Origin: Trachythela sp. YZ-2020
Lineage: Eukaryota > Cnidaria > Anthozoa > Malacalcyonacea > Clavulariidae
DNA: 64,000 nucleotides
Direction of reading: 5' to 3'
NCBI GenBank assembly: GCA_016169945.1
Contig: JADLSH010000082.1
Location: forward strand, 868,001-932,000
Shown: positions 41,891 through 52,642 of the stretch, in pieces
How the letters are laid out: each line of letters begins with the position of its first letter
Position numbering within the stretch: the first letter of the stretch is position 1
Position numbers and translations under genes: made by a program
The notes under the pieces: generated by a model
What the model saw: the letters and a program-made list of their open reading frames with translations, nothing else
Told to the model about the DNA's origin: nothing
Database searches by the model: none

Positions 41891-43362
41891 TTTGAACATT
41901 GAAAATACTTGTTCGAACACCTGTGTAATACTGTGTTCGAACAGCTGTTTCTTGACTCTCCGTCTTACCTACGTCGTATAGCAGTGTTGGATTGCAAGTG
42001 TGAGAGACGGAATTGAATTCAAATCTGTATAAATAGATGAATTGACCAATCAGAATGCTTGAAAATTCTCAACAAAGCGTGTCCTGAATTTAATTGCATT
42101 ATTTTAGAAAATACATAGATGAGCGTATACGTGAATTACTTCAAGACTATTACAATCTCCAACAAAGTAAAGCGGAACATGTCTCAACTTTTGCACATCG
42201 ATTTTGTGACATTCTACATGAACTCGAGAAATGTATTCCCGGAATACACTACACAGCTACTAATGATGATATCGAACTGAGGCATGTATTTTTTTGTGAA
42301 ACTTAATGTTAAGCTAAAAACGCTGTTACAACTGTAATCAACATGGTCATATCAAAACGAACTGCCCAACTTTGTACAATTCTAGGATAAATCAAGAAAA
42401 CAACCAAAAATTCCATGGAAACAATACCAGTCAAACCGAAGTGTGCCTCCAGTGGAGCTACACCACGCTGTTTACTTCCCGATGATAGTTGCAAGTTTCA
42501 TCGTCAAAATGTGTGTTTGACTTGCAAAAAGAAAGGATGTAAACAATTGTTACACAAAGAGGACAAGACACCTACGCAAAATATACGAAAAGCTATCAAG
42601 TAAGTTTCAGGTGCTTTAAATTGGAAACTGTGTTCCCAAAACCCCTACCAAACCAGCTACAGCCCGATCCACCACCCCTGCCGACAACAAGCCAGCATTC
42701 TCTGATTATCCACTGTTTGGCATGCCTACAGTTGCTACTGTTGAAATTCCCGACTTGAGCAAGAAGTATATAATGTGGACGAAAGTCAAATCAGCTGGCA
42801 TTGAACTTTCCCTGCCTCTTGATAGCTGTTGCTCAGTGCCATTTTGTAGTTTGAACGATGCCCAACGTGTCCAACAAATGCATCCAGACCTGAAAATGAC
42901 TAAGCTTACCAAAGCAGTTGCAATTAACGTTGCTAATGAAGATACTGTTTTACAAAGGATTGCCCTTCAAGATGTTCCTATTACTTGGAGCCCTGGGAAA
43001 TCTTCAGTGCATACCATGTTACTTGTACCGAAGTTAGCTTGGCATGTTTTGTTTGGTAACAATCATTTGCAAGCCACAGATGCAATTGTTAAACGCAAAT
43101 AAAGGATTGTGAGTTTCGCACATCCCCAAATGCCATTTGCAATCAAGTGCCCACGGAACCACCTCTCCGTCCTTGTGGTAGATTCGAAACCAATGTTGTA
43201 TCCTTTAGCACGGTAGTAGAACCTCCTCAAAAATTGTTGCCCAGTATTAACGTTATCAAAGTCTGTCTGACTGTTACACTGTTGGTAGTACGCTCCTTTT
43301 ACCTACTCTGTCTAGTATGTTAGTCGACACAATTCAGTCTTCCGGTAATCAATGTTGCATTG

Positions 43363-43456
43363 AAGCTAGCCCTCTTTTCACCACAACACATGCATTGAAG
43401 GTCACTTAGCTAGCCCTCTTTTTACCACAACTCAATGCATTTAAGGTCACTTTTGT
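43363..43456. repeat. Tandem duplication, about 47-bp unit x2
   Basis: GCTAGCCCTCTTTTCACCAC... and GCTAGCCCTCTTTTTACCAC..., each ending in AAGGTCACTT, lie head to tail within the degraded Gypsy sequence between protease and RT. Confidence 0.8.
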
Positions 43457-43666
43457 CAATGTTTAATGCAGTAGCAGCAAAGCCAACATAACCAGATCCT
43501 ACCTGCTGGTGTGATTGCCGACATCACACCAATGACTGATTCACATCAAGCTAACTTTTTAACTGCAGCATCAGACACAGCTTCAGATATGGCTTGTGAA
43601 ACTGTTAAGGAATTTGAAAAAGTACAGTTACACCAAAACCTTTACCGGAAAGCTCAATCATCTGTG

Positions 43667-43702
43667 ACACAATATATCACGTTGATGATATATTGTGTCA
43701 GT
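43667..43702. repeat. Perfect palindrome over the RT active-site codons
   Basis: TGACACAATATATCA and its exact inverse TGATATATTGTGTCA lie around a 6-bp spacer CGTTGA. The right arm codes the RT VDDILCQ motif; the left arm does not give RT sequence in any frame, suggesting a template-switch or local inversion copied the right arm backwards. Confidence 0.8.
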
Positions 43703-44304
43703 GTACCAAGTTGAGCAATCACTTTACTCACATCGAACGTTTTTTGGGACGATGCGATAAAGTAGGTATTTCGCTTAAGCCTTCAAAGTGCAGTTTTGCC
43801 AGTCATAGCCAGGAATTTCTCGGCTACGTAATGTCCGAAGATGGTCGTACACCGTATAAAGGTAAAATACAAGCGTTTGCCTCTTTCCCTCAACCAACTT
43901 GCATATCAGACGTGCAGAAGTTTTTTGGACTTGCAGGATGTTACCATGAACACATGCCGCATTTCGCAGCGTAACTTCCGCAACTACTGAAGAACCAAAG
44001 TGTTTTTCATTGGGTAGATCAAGAACAGAAGGAATTTGATTCCTTAAAACAGGCATTATGCTCGAACAAGATCTTCTTCATCCTCCCAACTGGGAGCGTG
44101 ACTTTATTGTGCAGGCCGATGCATCATCTAAATGCCTTGGAGCAGTGCTATCACAAGTTTGGCCTGATAACATTCTGTACGTTAGGCTAATGGAGCTCTT
44201 CAAGCCCCAAATTCCAAATGGAAACATATTCTTCAATTTTATTTCAAGAGTATATTTGCAAATTTCCAGTATCCATGTGGTTGTTTTTAAATAAACGAAT
44301 TCAG

Positions 44305-44800
44305 GGCAAAACTTGAAAATAACTTTCTGGCAAGGAATTGGGTTGCTGCAAGGTTATGGGTTCACCACTTTAATAATATTCTGTGATGGGGCTGCTGAGA
44401 ATAGAGCATTCATGATGATGAATGGTGTTGATGAAACAGTGAGCCAAGTGAACAATCCGTTTTCTCATCTCCCTTTATTTTTTATTTGTGATCCTCTACA
44501 TTTAATAAAAAGCTGCGCAATAACATTTATAACAGTGGATGTAAAGACATATCCCTAAGATACACTAGGTGTTTGTTGTTGAACTCCATTTTGTGGGAAC
44601 ATATATACTCAGTCCACCAAAGAGAAAAATATAGATACATATTCGCAACCCATATGAGAAGCTCGCATGTTCACCATCAATAGTATCAGTAAAATGAGAG
44701 TAACCCTTTCTGCGCAAGTGTAGAATTCAAAAGTACGGAAAGACATGGAAGTAGTTGATCCAGTTGCAACAGAGTCAACCAAGTTATTTATTTATCATTG
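44305..44800 (+). pseudogene. P-element/THAP9-like transposase fragment
   Basis: Frame 44313-44558 reads TLIIFCDGAAENRAFMMMN, then NPFSHLPLFFICDPLHLIKS. Another frame continues NNIYNSGCKDISLRYTRCLL, LNSILWEHIYSVHQREKYRY, THMRSSHVHH to about 44720. The DGA-x2-NR and (S/C)DP-x-HL-x-K blocks with an N-x-Y/H tail recall P-element-like (THAP9) RNase H transposases. The DNA-binding N-terminus and the C-terminus are absent. It directly follows the Gypsy remnant. Assignment is moderate. Confidence 0.5.
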
Positions 44801-45197
44801 TAAACTGTTTTGAGGTGTTTTAATTGATAACAAACTGCTTTTTACCACTACGGATTATAGAATATAAGATCTTGACATTTTTCTGAGTTTTTTCGATAAT
44901 TGGAGAAAACTTTCTTCCTGGTTCAACACCAAAACTTCCGAGTAGCTTTCCAAATGTCACCGACATCTTTTACCAATTAGCACATTTTCCCTAGAAATAA
45001 GACTCGGTAAATCAAGAAAGGTTTTGTTTTAATTAAGGTGGCTCAATACAGTTTTTTATAAAATGTGAAATTCACGATTTAGATACGAATTTTTGGACAA
45101 GTATTACTTGTTAAAAAACAAACTTACTGATGTAAAACAACATCGTAAGGGTTGGAATTTTTTCACCAAACTGCCATTGCTATGGCAACAATGACGT

Positions 45198-45514
45198 TTC
45201 AAGATGGCGGATACTTTGGTTTAATGTAATTTAACTTGAAACGACATTAGGATCAAATTTTATTTCATAAAATGATATCTCTTAGTATACTCAATTATTT
45301 TGGCAATTTTAAAAAAATTTTGTCGAGCCAAAATTTTTCAAATTAAGTAATTGTGATTATTCGTAATAATTTTTTTCTCGCTCAACAGAATTTTTTTAAA
45401 TTGTCACAATTATTGAGTATACTAAGGGAAATCATTTTATGAAATAAAATTTGGGGGTCACCAATGTCAATTTCGAATTAAATAACTTTAAAGCCAAACT
45501 ATCCGCCATTTTTA
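45198..45514. mobile_element. Palindromic MITE, arms about 130 bp
   Basis: Left arm AAGATGGCGGATACTTTGG ... AAATTTTATTTCATAAAATG ... CTTAGTATACTCAAT; right arm carries the same blocks inverted (ATTGAGTATACTAAG, CATTTTATGAAATAAAATTT, CCAAACTATCCGCCATTTT). The centre is near 45353 and is T-rich. No coding capacity. GGTGGCTCAATACAG at 45040 may mark an outer end, but its partner was not found. Confidence 0.75.
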
Positions 45515-46374
45515 GCTCAGATTTTAATGAGGAATTTATTGTCTTCTTAACATGTTTCAATCAATGGCTTTAAAGGTGTGGTCGAGTTTATAGAGTGTCC
45601 AGTGTGCAAATCCGTTTATCCAGGAAATCATTATATAATTCCGAAGAGAATAAGAACGCTTGAGCCCATGACTATGCAGGCTTAACTTTTTGGGGGGAAA
45701 GCGCAAAGAATCTTTCGCCGGGAAATATCGCCCTGTGTTGTTGTTTGCTGACGTTATATGCTCGTTGTAGAATTTTTCAATCACGTTTTAGAAGTTAACT
45801 CTCCTTTTTGCAAAGCAAATACTATACTAGCAACCAAGTGGCCAATCATACTGCAAGAATGAATGGTTCTTCATGCGCGTAAGCCAATTTTAGATAGCAT
45901 TCGTTGAATTTCAAAACGCTTAGTCCTTAGATAAATCACAGTTGACTGATCAAATATTTACCTTCATCTTCCTCGGAATGTGATTGAGACGTATGAGCAC
46001 AACTGAGAAAAATTTAAATTTCACGAGTTGTTGTTTTGCGCTGTCATTATTTCCAAAATATTTTCCAGGGTAATGTGTCGAATGCTTTATTCTTTAAACT
46101 TGTGGGCCCATCCTTCATCTACAGCCATTAAGAGGTTATCAACAACGGCTATTTCTATCGTGCTTTGCATGCTGCATTCTATAGAATTCTCTGTGGACTT
46201 CGATATTGTGGCGAAGAAGATCGGGCAATAATCCCAACTCATTTTTGTTTATGTCCACTAACTGTGACACTGTTGCCACGTCCCCTTCTGAGATTGGTTG
46301 ATGTAATAATGTCAGGATGCTCTAGGTGAACCATACTGCACACACATGACATCATTTACTCTTAGCGACTTTAC
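45515..46374. other. No gene recognised
   Basis: Short frames only (for example 46028-46231 on plus with ATAISIVLCMLHSIEF); no domain or repeat pair noticed. Confidence 0.3.
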
Positions 46375-46611
46375 CTACCGTCCGTCGTTTACGGCAAACA
46401 CGAAGGTGCTATTCTTGTTAACGTTTCCCGTTTCTCGTGTCCGGTTCAGAGTAACGATGGCTTTTTTTACATCCTGGGTAAGAAGAACAGGCATCTTGTT
46501 TCTTTTGCCAAATATTTCCACCATATCAAACCTTAAATTCAAACAAACGTGGTAAATATATTCTATTTGATAAGCAAGCATTCGTTGCCTTTCAAAACGC
46601 TGGCTAAGCAT
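46375..46611 (-). pseudogene. Fragment of a multi-copy cnidarian ORF, function unknown
   Basis: Minus frame: FDMVEIFGKRNKMPVLLTQD, VKKAIVTLNRTRETGNVNKN, STFVFAVNDGR. The pattern 'GKR-RKVPVLLT-----A---L---RE--GV---N-YVFA' is one I recall from uncharacterised, repeated cnidarian proteins, possibly tied to mobile elements. A donor-like GTAGGT lies at the end. It is isolated; no neighbours support a gene. Confidence 0.35.
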
Positions 46612-47849
46612 TAACTACAACAGCACAATTGGAAGAATAATTTCTTTGTATTACACTGTACTTGATCGCATCAGTCAAGAATTATATTCGCTTGGATCTG
46701 AAACCCAGGCGATCGTAGTGATTCTACTGAAATAGCGCTATGTAATGGTACAACTATCACTTGAACTTTTGTTGCGTCGTCTTCAGTGCGATAGTAAATC
46801 GATGATCATAGCGAATTTATAGAACCAGGTCTAAAATTATAAGTTACCCCGACTAACCACATCGAATTATGTACTAAACTTGTTAATATAATGAAATTAA
46901 GAATTTGGTTAGTCAAACTGCTGCTTCGCGAAGCTGGCTTGATTATAGCTATACCCGAATATTAGAGGGAAGTTAGACAACGACAATTTGAAAGTTTTTG
47001 GTTCTTATTTTTTGGTAAGCCGTGCTTTCGTTTAAGCGAAATAATTGTCCGCAATGGAAAACTCTATGCACGTTTTGTGTGAATGGGACAAAGCTTCGAA
47101 TTTAAGAATAAAGTGTTAAATTGGGCACCGAATTTCTAACTAAATCTCTTGCTCGGCCTTACCAACCATTCTCTTTTTGGGATTGATTGAATTGGTGAGA
47201 TATACTAAAGAGAGTACAAAATTATACTGAAACAACTAGTTCCTAAATTGCGTATAACTGTCACATATTTTATTTGACACCTTATTTACAACTTGAAACG
47301 GAAGACAGAATCTCCTGATTGTGAACATCCTTCCATAATGGCCGTTCTTTATACGACTCTAGGTTCATTCTTGAAGCGTCTCCTCGTATTACGACGAAAA
47401 ATATATATTAAATTAATTGTTGTAATAGTGAAATATTCATCAAAAGTGTAATAGTCATAGTGAAATATTATGTATTTCATAATATTGAACTTGGCCGCCT
47501 GAATTCATCATGGCGCGCGCGAATTGGTTTACTTGAAATGGTCTATTTGATAAATCAATCTCGAATTTATGCAAATGTAGCTATTTTGAAAACATATGGC
47601 AGAGGCGTCCCCAATTTCCTTCATCCCTTCATTCTTTGCGCGCTCCACCATTCTTTCAAAACGTAGTGTAAAACTACCAAAAATGCTCCAGACCGTACGT
47701 TCCCCCCACGCTTCACGAAACTCCGTGGAAGACGACTCAATTTTTTTTAAAGCTCGCAAGCTTCTACGGAGGAGAGTACGCTAACATAGTAATTGATTGG
47801 GTAAACCGAGAAATTCTAACGATCAATTTTCATTTCCAATTAATTTTAG
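46612..47849. other. Mostly non-coding; possible intron of the exon at 47850
   Basis: A coding-like pair of overlapping frames at 47529-47784 (minus SSTEFREAWGERTVWSIFGS) may be a repeat, as I have a vague memory of similar phrases in anthozoan intergenic DNA. No splice donor could be paired with the 47849 acceptor. Confidence 0.3.
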
Positions 47850-48298
47850 ATCTAATAGAATGCAGTGACAACTATTTAAAACGAGATGATCTTATACCTC
47901 CTGTATTCTTGCCTGTTTCGCTTAAAGCTTCCTGTGGCTGTATATTATCATTTCCATCTAAACAGAGAATAAATGTATTTCTATCATCAAATCATGCAAT
48001 TAGCACATTATTGTCAAACGATCCGTTCAGGTTTTTAACCGATGAACTGGAGTCTTTGAAAGAAAGCTTCCCAGAGCTTGTGTCAAAGTGTGTCAACACA
48101 GATGATGTAATCGGTACAGATCAAGACCTGTTAACATCGGACATGGAATCCTCAACCGATGAGGATATCCTAGCAGAATTTAAAACAGACGACGGCGTAG
48201 AGCAGGAGAATTGTGATGACGAGATCGAAATGCTAGATAACTGCCATAAGAGACTACCCTGGTTCCAGAAGCTCTTAAAGAACGGCGAGGCGAAATAA
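47850..48298 (+). CDS. Last exon of an unrecognised gene with acidic tail
   Basis: The acceptor CCAATTAATTTTAG ends at 47849 and the exon opens in phase 1. It reads LIECSDNYLKRDDLIPPVFL, PVSLKASCGCILSFPSKQRI, NDPFRFLTDELESLKESFPE and ends in an acidic stretch (SDMESSTDEDILAEFKTDDG) and a basic finish ending KNGEAK before TAA 48296-48298. Codon use and the uninterrupted 149 codons look genuine. No known domain. It may be the C-terminus of a nuclear or cytosolic regulator. Its 3' flank is occupied by a fold-back element 115 bp after the stop, which may supply the 3' UTR. Confidence 0.55.
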
Positions 48299-48413
48299 AT
48301 TCGAGGCCAAAGAGCCACTGGTCAAATCGATTGCGAATCTCACTTCCATACTTAATTAGGTTCAGAACCTGAACCTCGCATGTGATTGGCTGTTTGTAAA
48401 AACATGTCAAACC

Positions 48414-48900
48414 GGTTTGGAAAATGAACAAACATTGAACTAATTATAGCCTGCTAAATGTAGCAATGATTTTAATACTGCATATAAAATCAATCAAGCA
48501 TAATACTCCTGTGAAAAAGGTGTCAAATTTCTCAGAAAATATTTTAACTGTAATATTAATCAGTTTTGCAGAATATGCAATATTATTATTAAAATACACA
48601 GCTTGTATTTTTTACTACTGGAACGCCCAGTATATTACACAATGTTGAAGCGATATTCTCCTGTGAACTCTTTGTTTGAAATATATATTATACTTCCCTC
48701 TCCCGGACATTTTAATACTAATATTGCATATTCTGCAAAACTGGTTAATATTACATTTAAAAATTTTCTGCTAAGAAATTTGACACCTTTTTCACAGGAG
48801 TATTCATGCTTGATTGATTTTATATATATTATACAGTGTTAAAATCATTGCTACATTTAGCAGGCTATAATTAGTTCAATGTTTGTTTATTTTCCAAACC
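48414..48900. mobile_element. Fold-back/MITE with about 185-bp inverted repeats
   Basis: The left arm begins GGTTTGGAAAATGAACAAAC and continues TTATAGCCTGCTAAATGTAG and TACTCCTGTGAAAAAGGTGT; the right arm is its inverse ending GTTTGTTTATTTTCCAAACC. The unpaired centre is about 48600-48710. Arms differ by small indels (a TATATATAT insert on the right). It interrupts the dispersed block whose remaining part begins at 48900. Confidence 0.88.
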
Positions 48901-49260
48901 GTTTCACAAAACGTTTCAAAATTGTCATGAAACTTCAACTGTTTTTTGAACAGTATTTTTATACTATGAAGTTTTTGAGATTAAATATGTTGTTTCTTAT
49001 TCTATAACGCATTTGAACTAATATTAAAACACTTTTTAAGATTAATCAAAGTTGGATTGACCACACAGGATGAACTACGCATTTTGAAAACCACAAACTA
49101 TAATGCATGCCAAATTGCCAATTGACGGCAAAACTGAAAAAGCAAGTATGCAAAATAGACATTTACCCGTTTAAAACGGTTTAAAACTCAAACACCTTGT
49201 CCTTTCTCGGTCTTTTGACTGATTTCTTTTCCTCTAGATAAAGATTTCTTTTCCTCTAGG
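48900..49260 (-). repeat. Inverted partner of the 21.3-kb block
   Basis: Read on the minus strand it follows 21335-21660 closely (AGTCAAAAGACCGA, CATCCTGTGTGGTCAAT, GAATAAGAAACAACATAT). The first-exon donor here is GGGTAAATG in place of GCGTAAGTG. No TATA box follows on this side because LINE copy 2 lies next to it. Confidence 0.8.
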
Positions 49261-49392
49261 ATTACTATTTTGTCAAGCATCTGCATGCCAACAAGAATTT
49301 AACGTTAGACTTCATTTACATGCAAAATTTTCCGTCTTCGCTTAGCATTTTAACAAGCCTGTTTTACTTCTTACTACGTGCATGCATGTAAT

Positions 49393-49412
49393 AATAATAA
49401 TAATAATCTTTA
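49393..49412 (-). repeat. (ATT)n tail of LINE copy 2
   Basis: TAATAATAATAATAATAA on the plus strand is the 3' microsatellite end of the LINE read from the minus strand, the manner in which CR1/L2-type elements finish. Confidence 0.6.
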
Positions 49413-49626
49413 TTAATCAATACTCGAAACACACGTCCGAGTTTACATGGAATTGTAAAAATAAGGTATATAGTCTATATTTACATCAATAATTTAATAA
49501 AACTAGTAAAAATTCTACAATATTATTAATAATTATTAAAATATCATACACTAGATAAAATTTAAAAGACATCTATTTACAAAAGATTTTTTAAATCTTT
49601 CAGTTTTCACTAAAGGCAGCTCAAAG

Positions 49627-52239
49627 TCATGTCCCCTTTGCCTTAAAGTTCGATTTAATTTGTTGGCTTAATGCATTATTTCCATTATCTAATATTTTAT
49701 TCCACAACCTCTTGTCTCTCTTATTTATTATTTCTCTAAAATTAGATTTCTCTGTTACGTACCTTTTACGGTATGCACGATTTACAAACTTATCATTCTG
49801 ACTGATGTATTTAGTATAGGATGCTCCTCCCCAAAGTTCAATTCCAAAAGTTAATAATGACATTATTAAACTTTGAAAGAGAAGTTCTAACTGCTTTGTT
49901 GTAAAACCATAATATTTACACACTCGTAAAATGTACATTCTTCCACTCGCTTTCTTGAGCATCTCTTCGAAGTGTCTATCCCAATTTTCTGGTATTTCCT
50001 CAAGGGTAACTCCAAGTATCTTGAGCAATGTTTTCCGTTTAATGGACGGAATGCAACTGGGTAGAGGTATCGATGTTCTCCCACGAACAATCATTTCATA
50101 TGTTTTGTTCATATTCAGCACCATTCGGTTTTCATCTGACCATGATTTCATATTTTCTACCTCTTCTGTACTTGTATCATCCTCATCATAGCCCGGGACT
50201 TCTATTGTTATATCATCAGCGAATTTACAGAGTTCATTGATTGGATTGACTGATTTAATGTCATTTACCATTATTGAAAATAATATCGGGCCTAGAACAG
50301 TTCCCTGAGGCACGCCACGATTAATTTTCAAGAACTCGGTTGTAATGCCATCAACTGTTACTCTCTGTTTACGATCTTTTAAGAAGTCAATCATCCAATT
50401 TATGATGTATGGGTTAAAAGGCAATTTCTTAACTTTTTCAAATAGTATGTCATGTGGGACACTGTCAAAAGCCTTGCTAAAGTCAAATGATAGTACTCTC
50501 ACGTATTTGGCACCATTATCCAACCCTTTCAACCACGTATGTTGACATTTGATTAGAGCCATCGTTGAGTTGTGTCCTACTTTATATGCATATTGGTCAG
50601 AATCGATTGAATATTATATAACATCTGCAATCTCATTTTTATATATACATCTCTCAAATAGTCTCATTATGATGTCTGTTAGTGAGATAGGTCTCAGTTG
50701 AGAACTTGAGTGGGTGACATTTTCTTTTGGTATTGGAACTACATTTGCTCTCTTCCATACGTCAGGGACTTTTCCGACTTTCAGAGATACGTTAAATATT
50801 TCTGTTATAGCTGGAGCTAATTCAGCTGCGTATGTTTTCCAGAACCAATATGGTAGATCGTCCGGGCCAGATGATGAACGCTTCTGTTTTCTTAGGAAGT
50901 TATAGACAATATCAATAGAAAGAAACGGAATTCTAGTTCCTTCTGGAATTTCTAATAACTGAGGAGTTGAATAGTTAGGGTCAGTGTTAATAGTTTGAAA
51001 GTAGGCATCTATAACATTCGGATCAATCAGAGAGCTAACAGGTGTAGAATTTTTCTCTTTCCTGCCAGTAATGTTATTAACATTATTCCACCATTTCTTT
51101 GTTCCAGTTTTATGTTTTTGGTTCTCTTTTTGGACAGCATTAAGTTGATTGGCACGAATTAGTGTGTTAATTTGATTTTGTAGACGAAAAGTAGATTCTT
51201 CATCACCTACGCCTACAGCTTTCTTCCTTTTTTTTAACAAATGTTTTACAAGAGGGGACATGAATAGTGGATCGCGAGACGATGTTCGGACTTTTATCAG
51301 TGGAAAATTGTTCTCAAATCTCGGCAAGAGACTTTCATAAAGTTGTTTAATCATCTCATCAGGGTCTTGGTCATATTTTGTTATCTTGGACAAGTCCACA
51401 TTCTCTAGTTCTCTTAGCATATTTAATTTTCTATGTTCTCTCACATCTCTAAAGAATGAGTTTGTTCTTTTTGCCTTTATAGTGTTTCTCGAGTATGCAA
51501 TAATCATATTATGATCAGTTCTTACCAAGCTTTTCTTAACTTTTGTTTGCTTCCAGTAATGAGGAGCATTTGTGACAAAAACATCTAAGATATTGTTACC
51601 TCTTGTAGATGATTTAACCAACTGTGTAAAAGATAATTGATTAAGTAAGTCATGAATATTCAATCTGTTTATATCTCCAGTAATAATTATCTTCGTATTA
51701 GTGTTTTCTGATAATAAGTGCTCGCATGAGTCCATTAGGAATTCTATTAGATCGTCTGCATTATAATTATGGTCAGGAGGATGGTATACAGCTGCAACAT
51801 TAAAACTGGAGTTTTCAGTTGTAATTTTTACCCATAGGCATTCAAACGGATTATCCATATTTGATATTTTTTGCATTCTCCAATATTTTCTACAAAGGAT
51901 TGCCACTCCGCCGCCACGGGCACATAACCTATCTTTTCTGTTGATGCAGAACTCAGGTGGGCAAATTAGAGAACTGGCTATAGTTGGATTTAGCCATGTT
52001 TCTGAAATACAGCAAACATCAATATTATTGCTCTTGAGTTCCGCATATAACGCGGGATAGGCATCAGGCTTCACTATTGATCTGGCATTCAACACCAAGC
52101 ATTGTGGAATTTGTTTTGGTTTACTGGGTCCTTGTCTAGTAACATTTACACGACTTAGATTTCTATAAGAGTAGAGGGGCCTTTGTCTAGACGTTTTACA
52201 TCTTCTAGACGAGATACGTACTGGAATTACATTCTCCAT
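49627..52239 (-). pseudogene. LINE copy 2 ORF2: endonuclease-reverse transcriptase, one stop codon
   Basis: One frame of 871 codons from the ATG near 52239 to 49627 is broken only by TAA at 50613-50611. The APE-type endonuclease has LVLNARSIVKPDAYPALYAE, CISETWLNPT, GGVAILCRK, AVYHPPDHNY, IITGDINRLN and RTDHNMIIAYS (residues about 45-260). The RT has RPISLTDIIMRLFER (about 520), motif A FDFSKAFDSVPHD, motif B RGVPQGTVLGPILF and motif C FADDITIEVPG; the C-terminus LFQSLIMSLLTFGIELWGGA follows. Domain order and C-terminus place it near CR1/L2-type LINEs. It starts 4 nt after the ORF1b stop, suggesting coupled reinitiation. This is the youngest-looking element in the window. Confidence 0.9.
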
Positions 52240-52243
52240 TATA

Positions 52244-52642
52244 TTATACTAGAGTTGTATAGTTTCCCACTAGGGTCTCTTTATTTTTCTGCAATGTATT
52301 TTGTCTCTTATCTACTTTTTGTTGCCATGGCTTACAGTATACAAATTCTGGCCAAAATTTTTTTTCCAATGCAACCGAACTTGTGATTAATGGGATATGT
52401 ATTTTTGCAGACATTGTCCCTTTACGTTTACTTTGGAAGGTAGACACCTTGGTAGGGGTTATATTTCTTTCAACGAGATAGGAGTATATTTGGCTTTCTT
52501 TTACGCCTTCAGCAATACCGGATAAGAAAATTTTCTTGTATTTCTTTCGTTTGCGCTCAACTCCAATAAAGCCGTCTGGCACATCAGAGTGTATTAATCC
52601 CTCAGAATTTGGGGTATTTTCCTTTGTATTACAACAATTCAT
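52244..52642 (-). CDS. LINE copy 2 ORF1b, RRM-like
   Basis: A 132-residue frame starting MNCCNTKENTPNSEG contains YKKIFLSGIAEGVKESQIY, SYLVERNITPTKVSTFQSKR and FWPEFVYCKPWQ. The block resembles the RNA-binding (RRM-like) part of LINE ORF1 proteins, in which a final WP-x-x-V/F-x-x-K/R-x-W segment is common. Its ATG lies within the last codons of ORF1a (overlap of 14 nt, ATGAATTGTTGTAA). The two pieces may be one ORF1 split by an old frameshift, or two cistrons read by overlap-coupled reinitiation or a shift. Confidence 0.65.
   Translation of the reverse strand: MNCCNTKENTPNSEGLIHSDVPDGFIGVERKRKKYKKIFLSGIAEGVKESQIYSYLVERNITPTKVSTFQSKRKGTMSAKIHIPLITSSVALEKKFWPEFVYCKPWQQKVDKRQNTLQKNKETLVGNYTTLV

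Larger units (their letters stand above)
42119..44200 (+). pseudogene. Ty3/Gypsy gag-NC-protease-RT-RNase H remnant
   Basis: In order on plus: gag C-part RIRELLQDYYNLQQSKAEHV and ILHELEKCIPGIHYT (42119-42300); a CCHC knuckle CYNCNQHGHIKTNC in another frame (about 42319-42360); retropepsin-like domain with LPLDSCCSVPF (about 42810) and VPKLAWHVLFGNNHLQATDA (about 43030-43085); RT active site VDDILCQCTKLSNHFTHIE (about 43682) with SLKPSKCSFASHSQEFLGYV; RNase H start ERDFIVQADASSKCLGAVLS (about 44095). The RT fingers are deleted. Several frameshifts and stops are present. The protease aspartate sits in DSC rather than DTG/DSG. Dead copy; integrase not found here. Confidence 0.8.
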
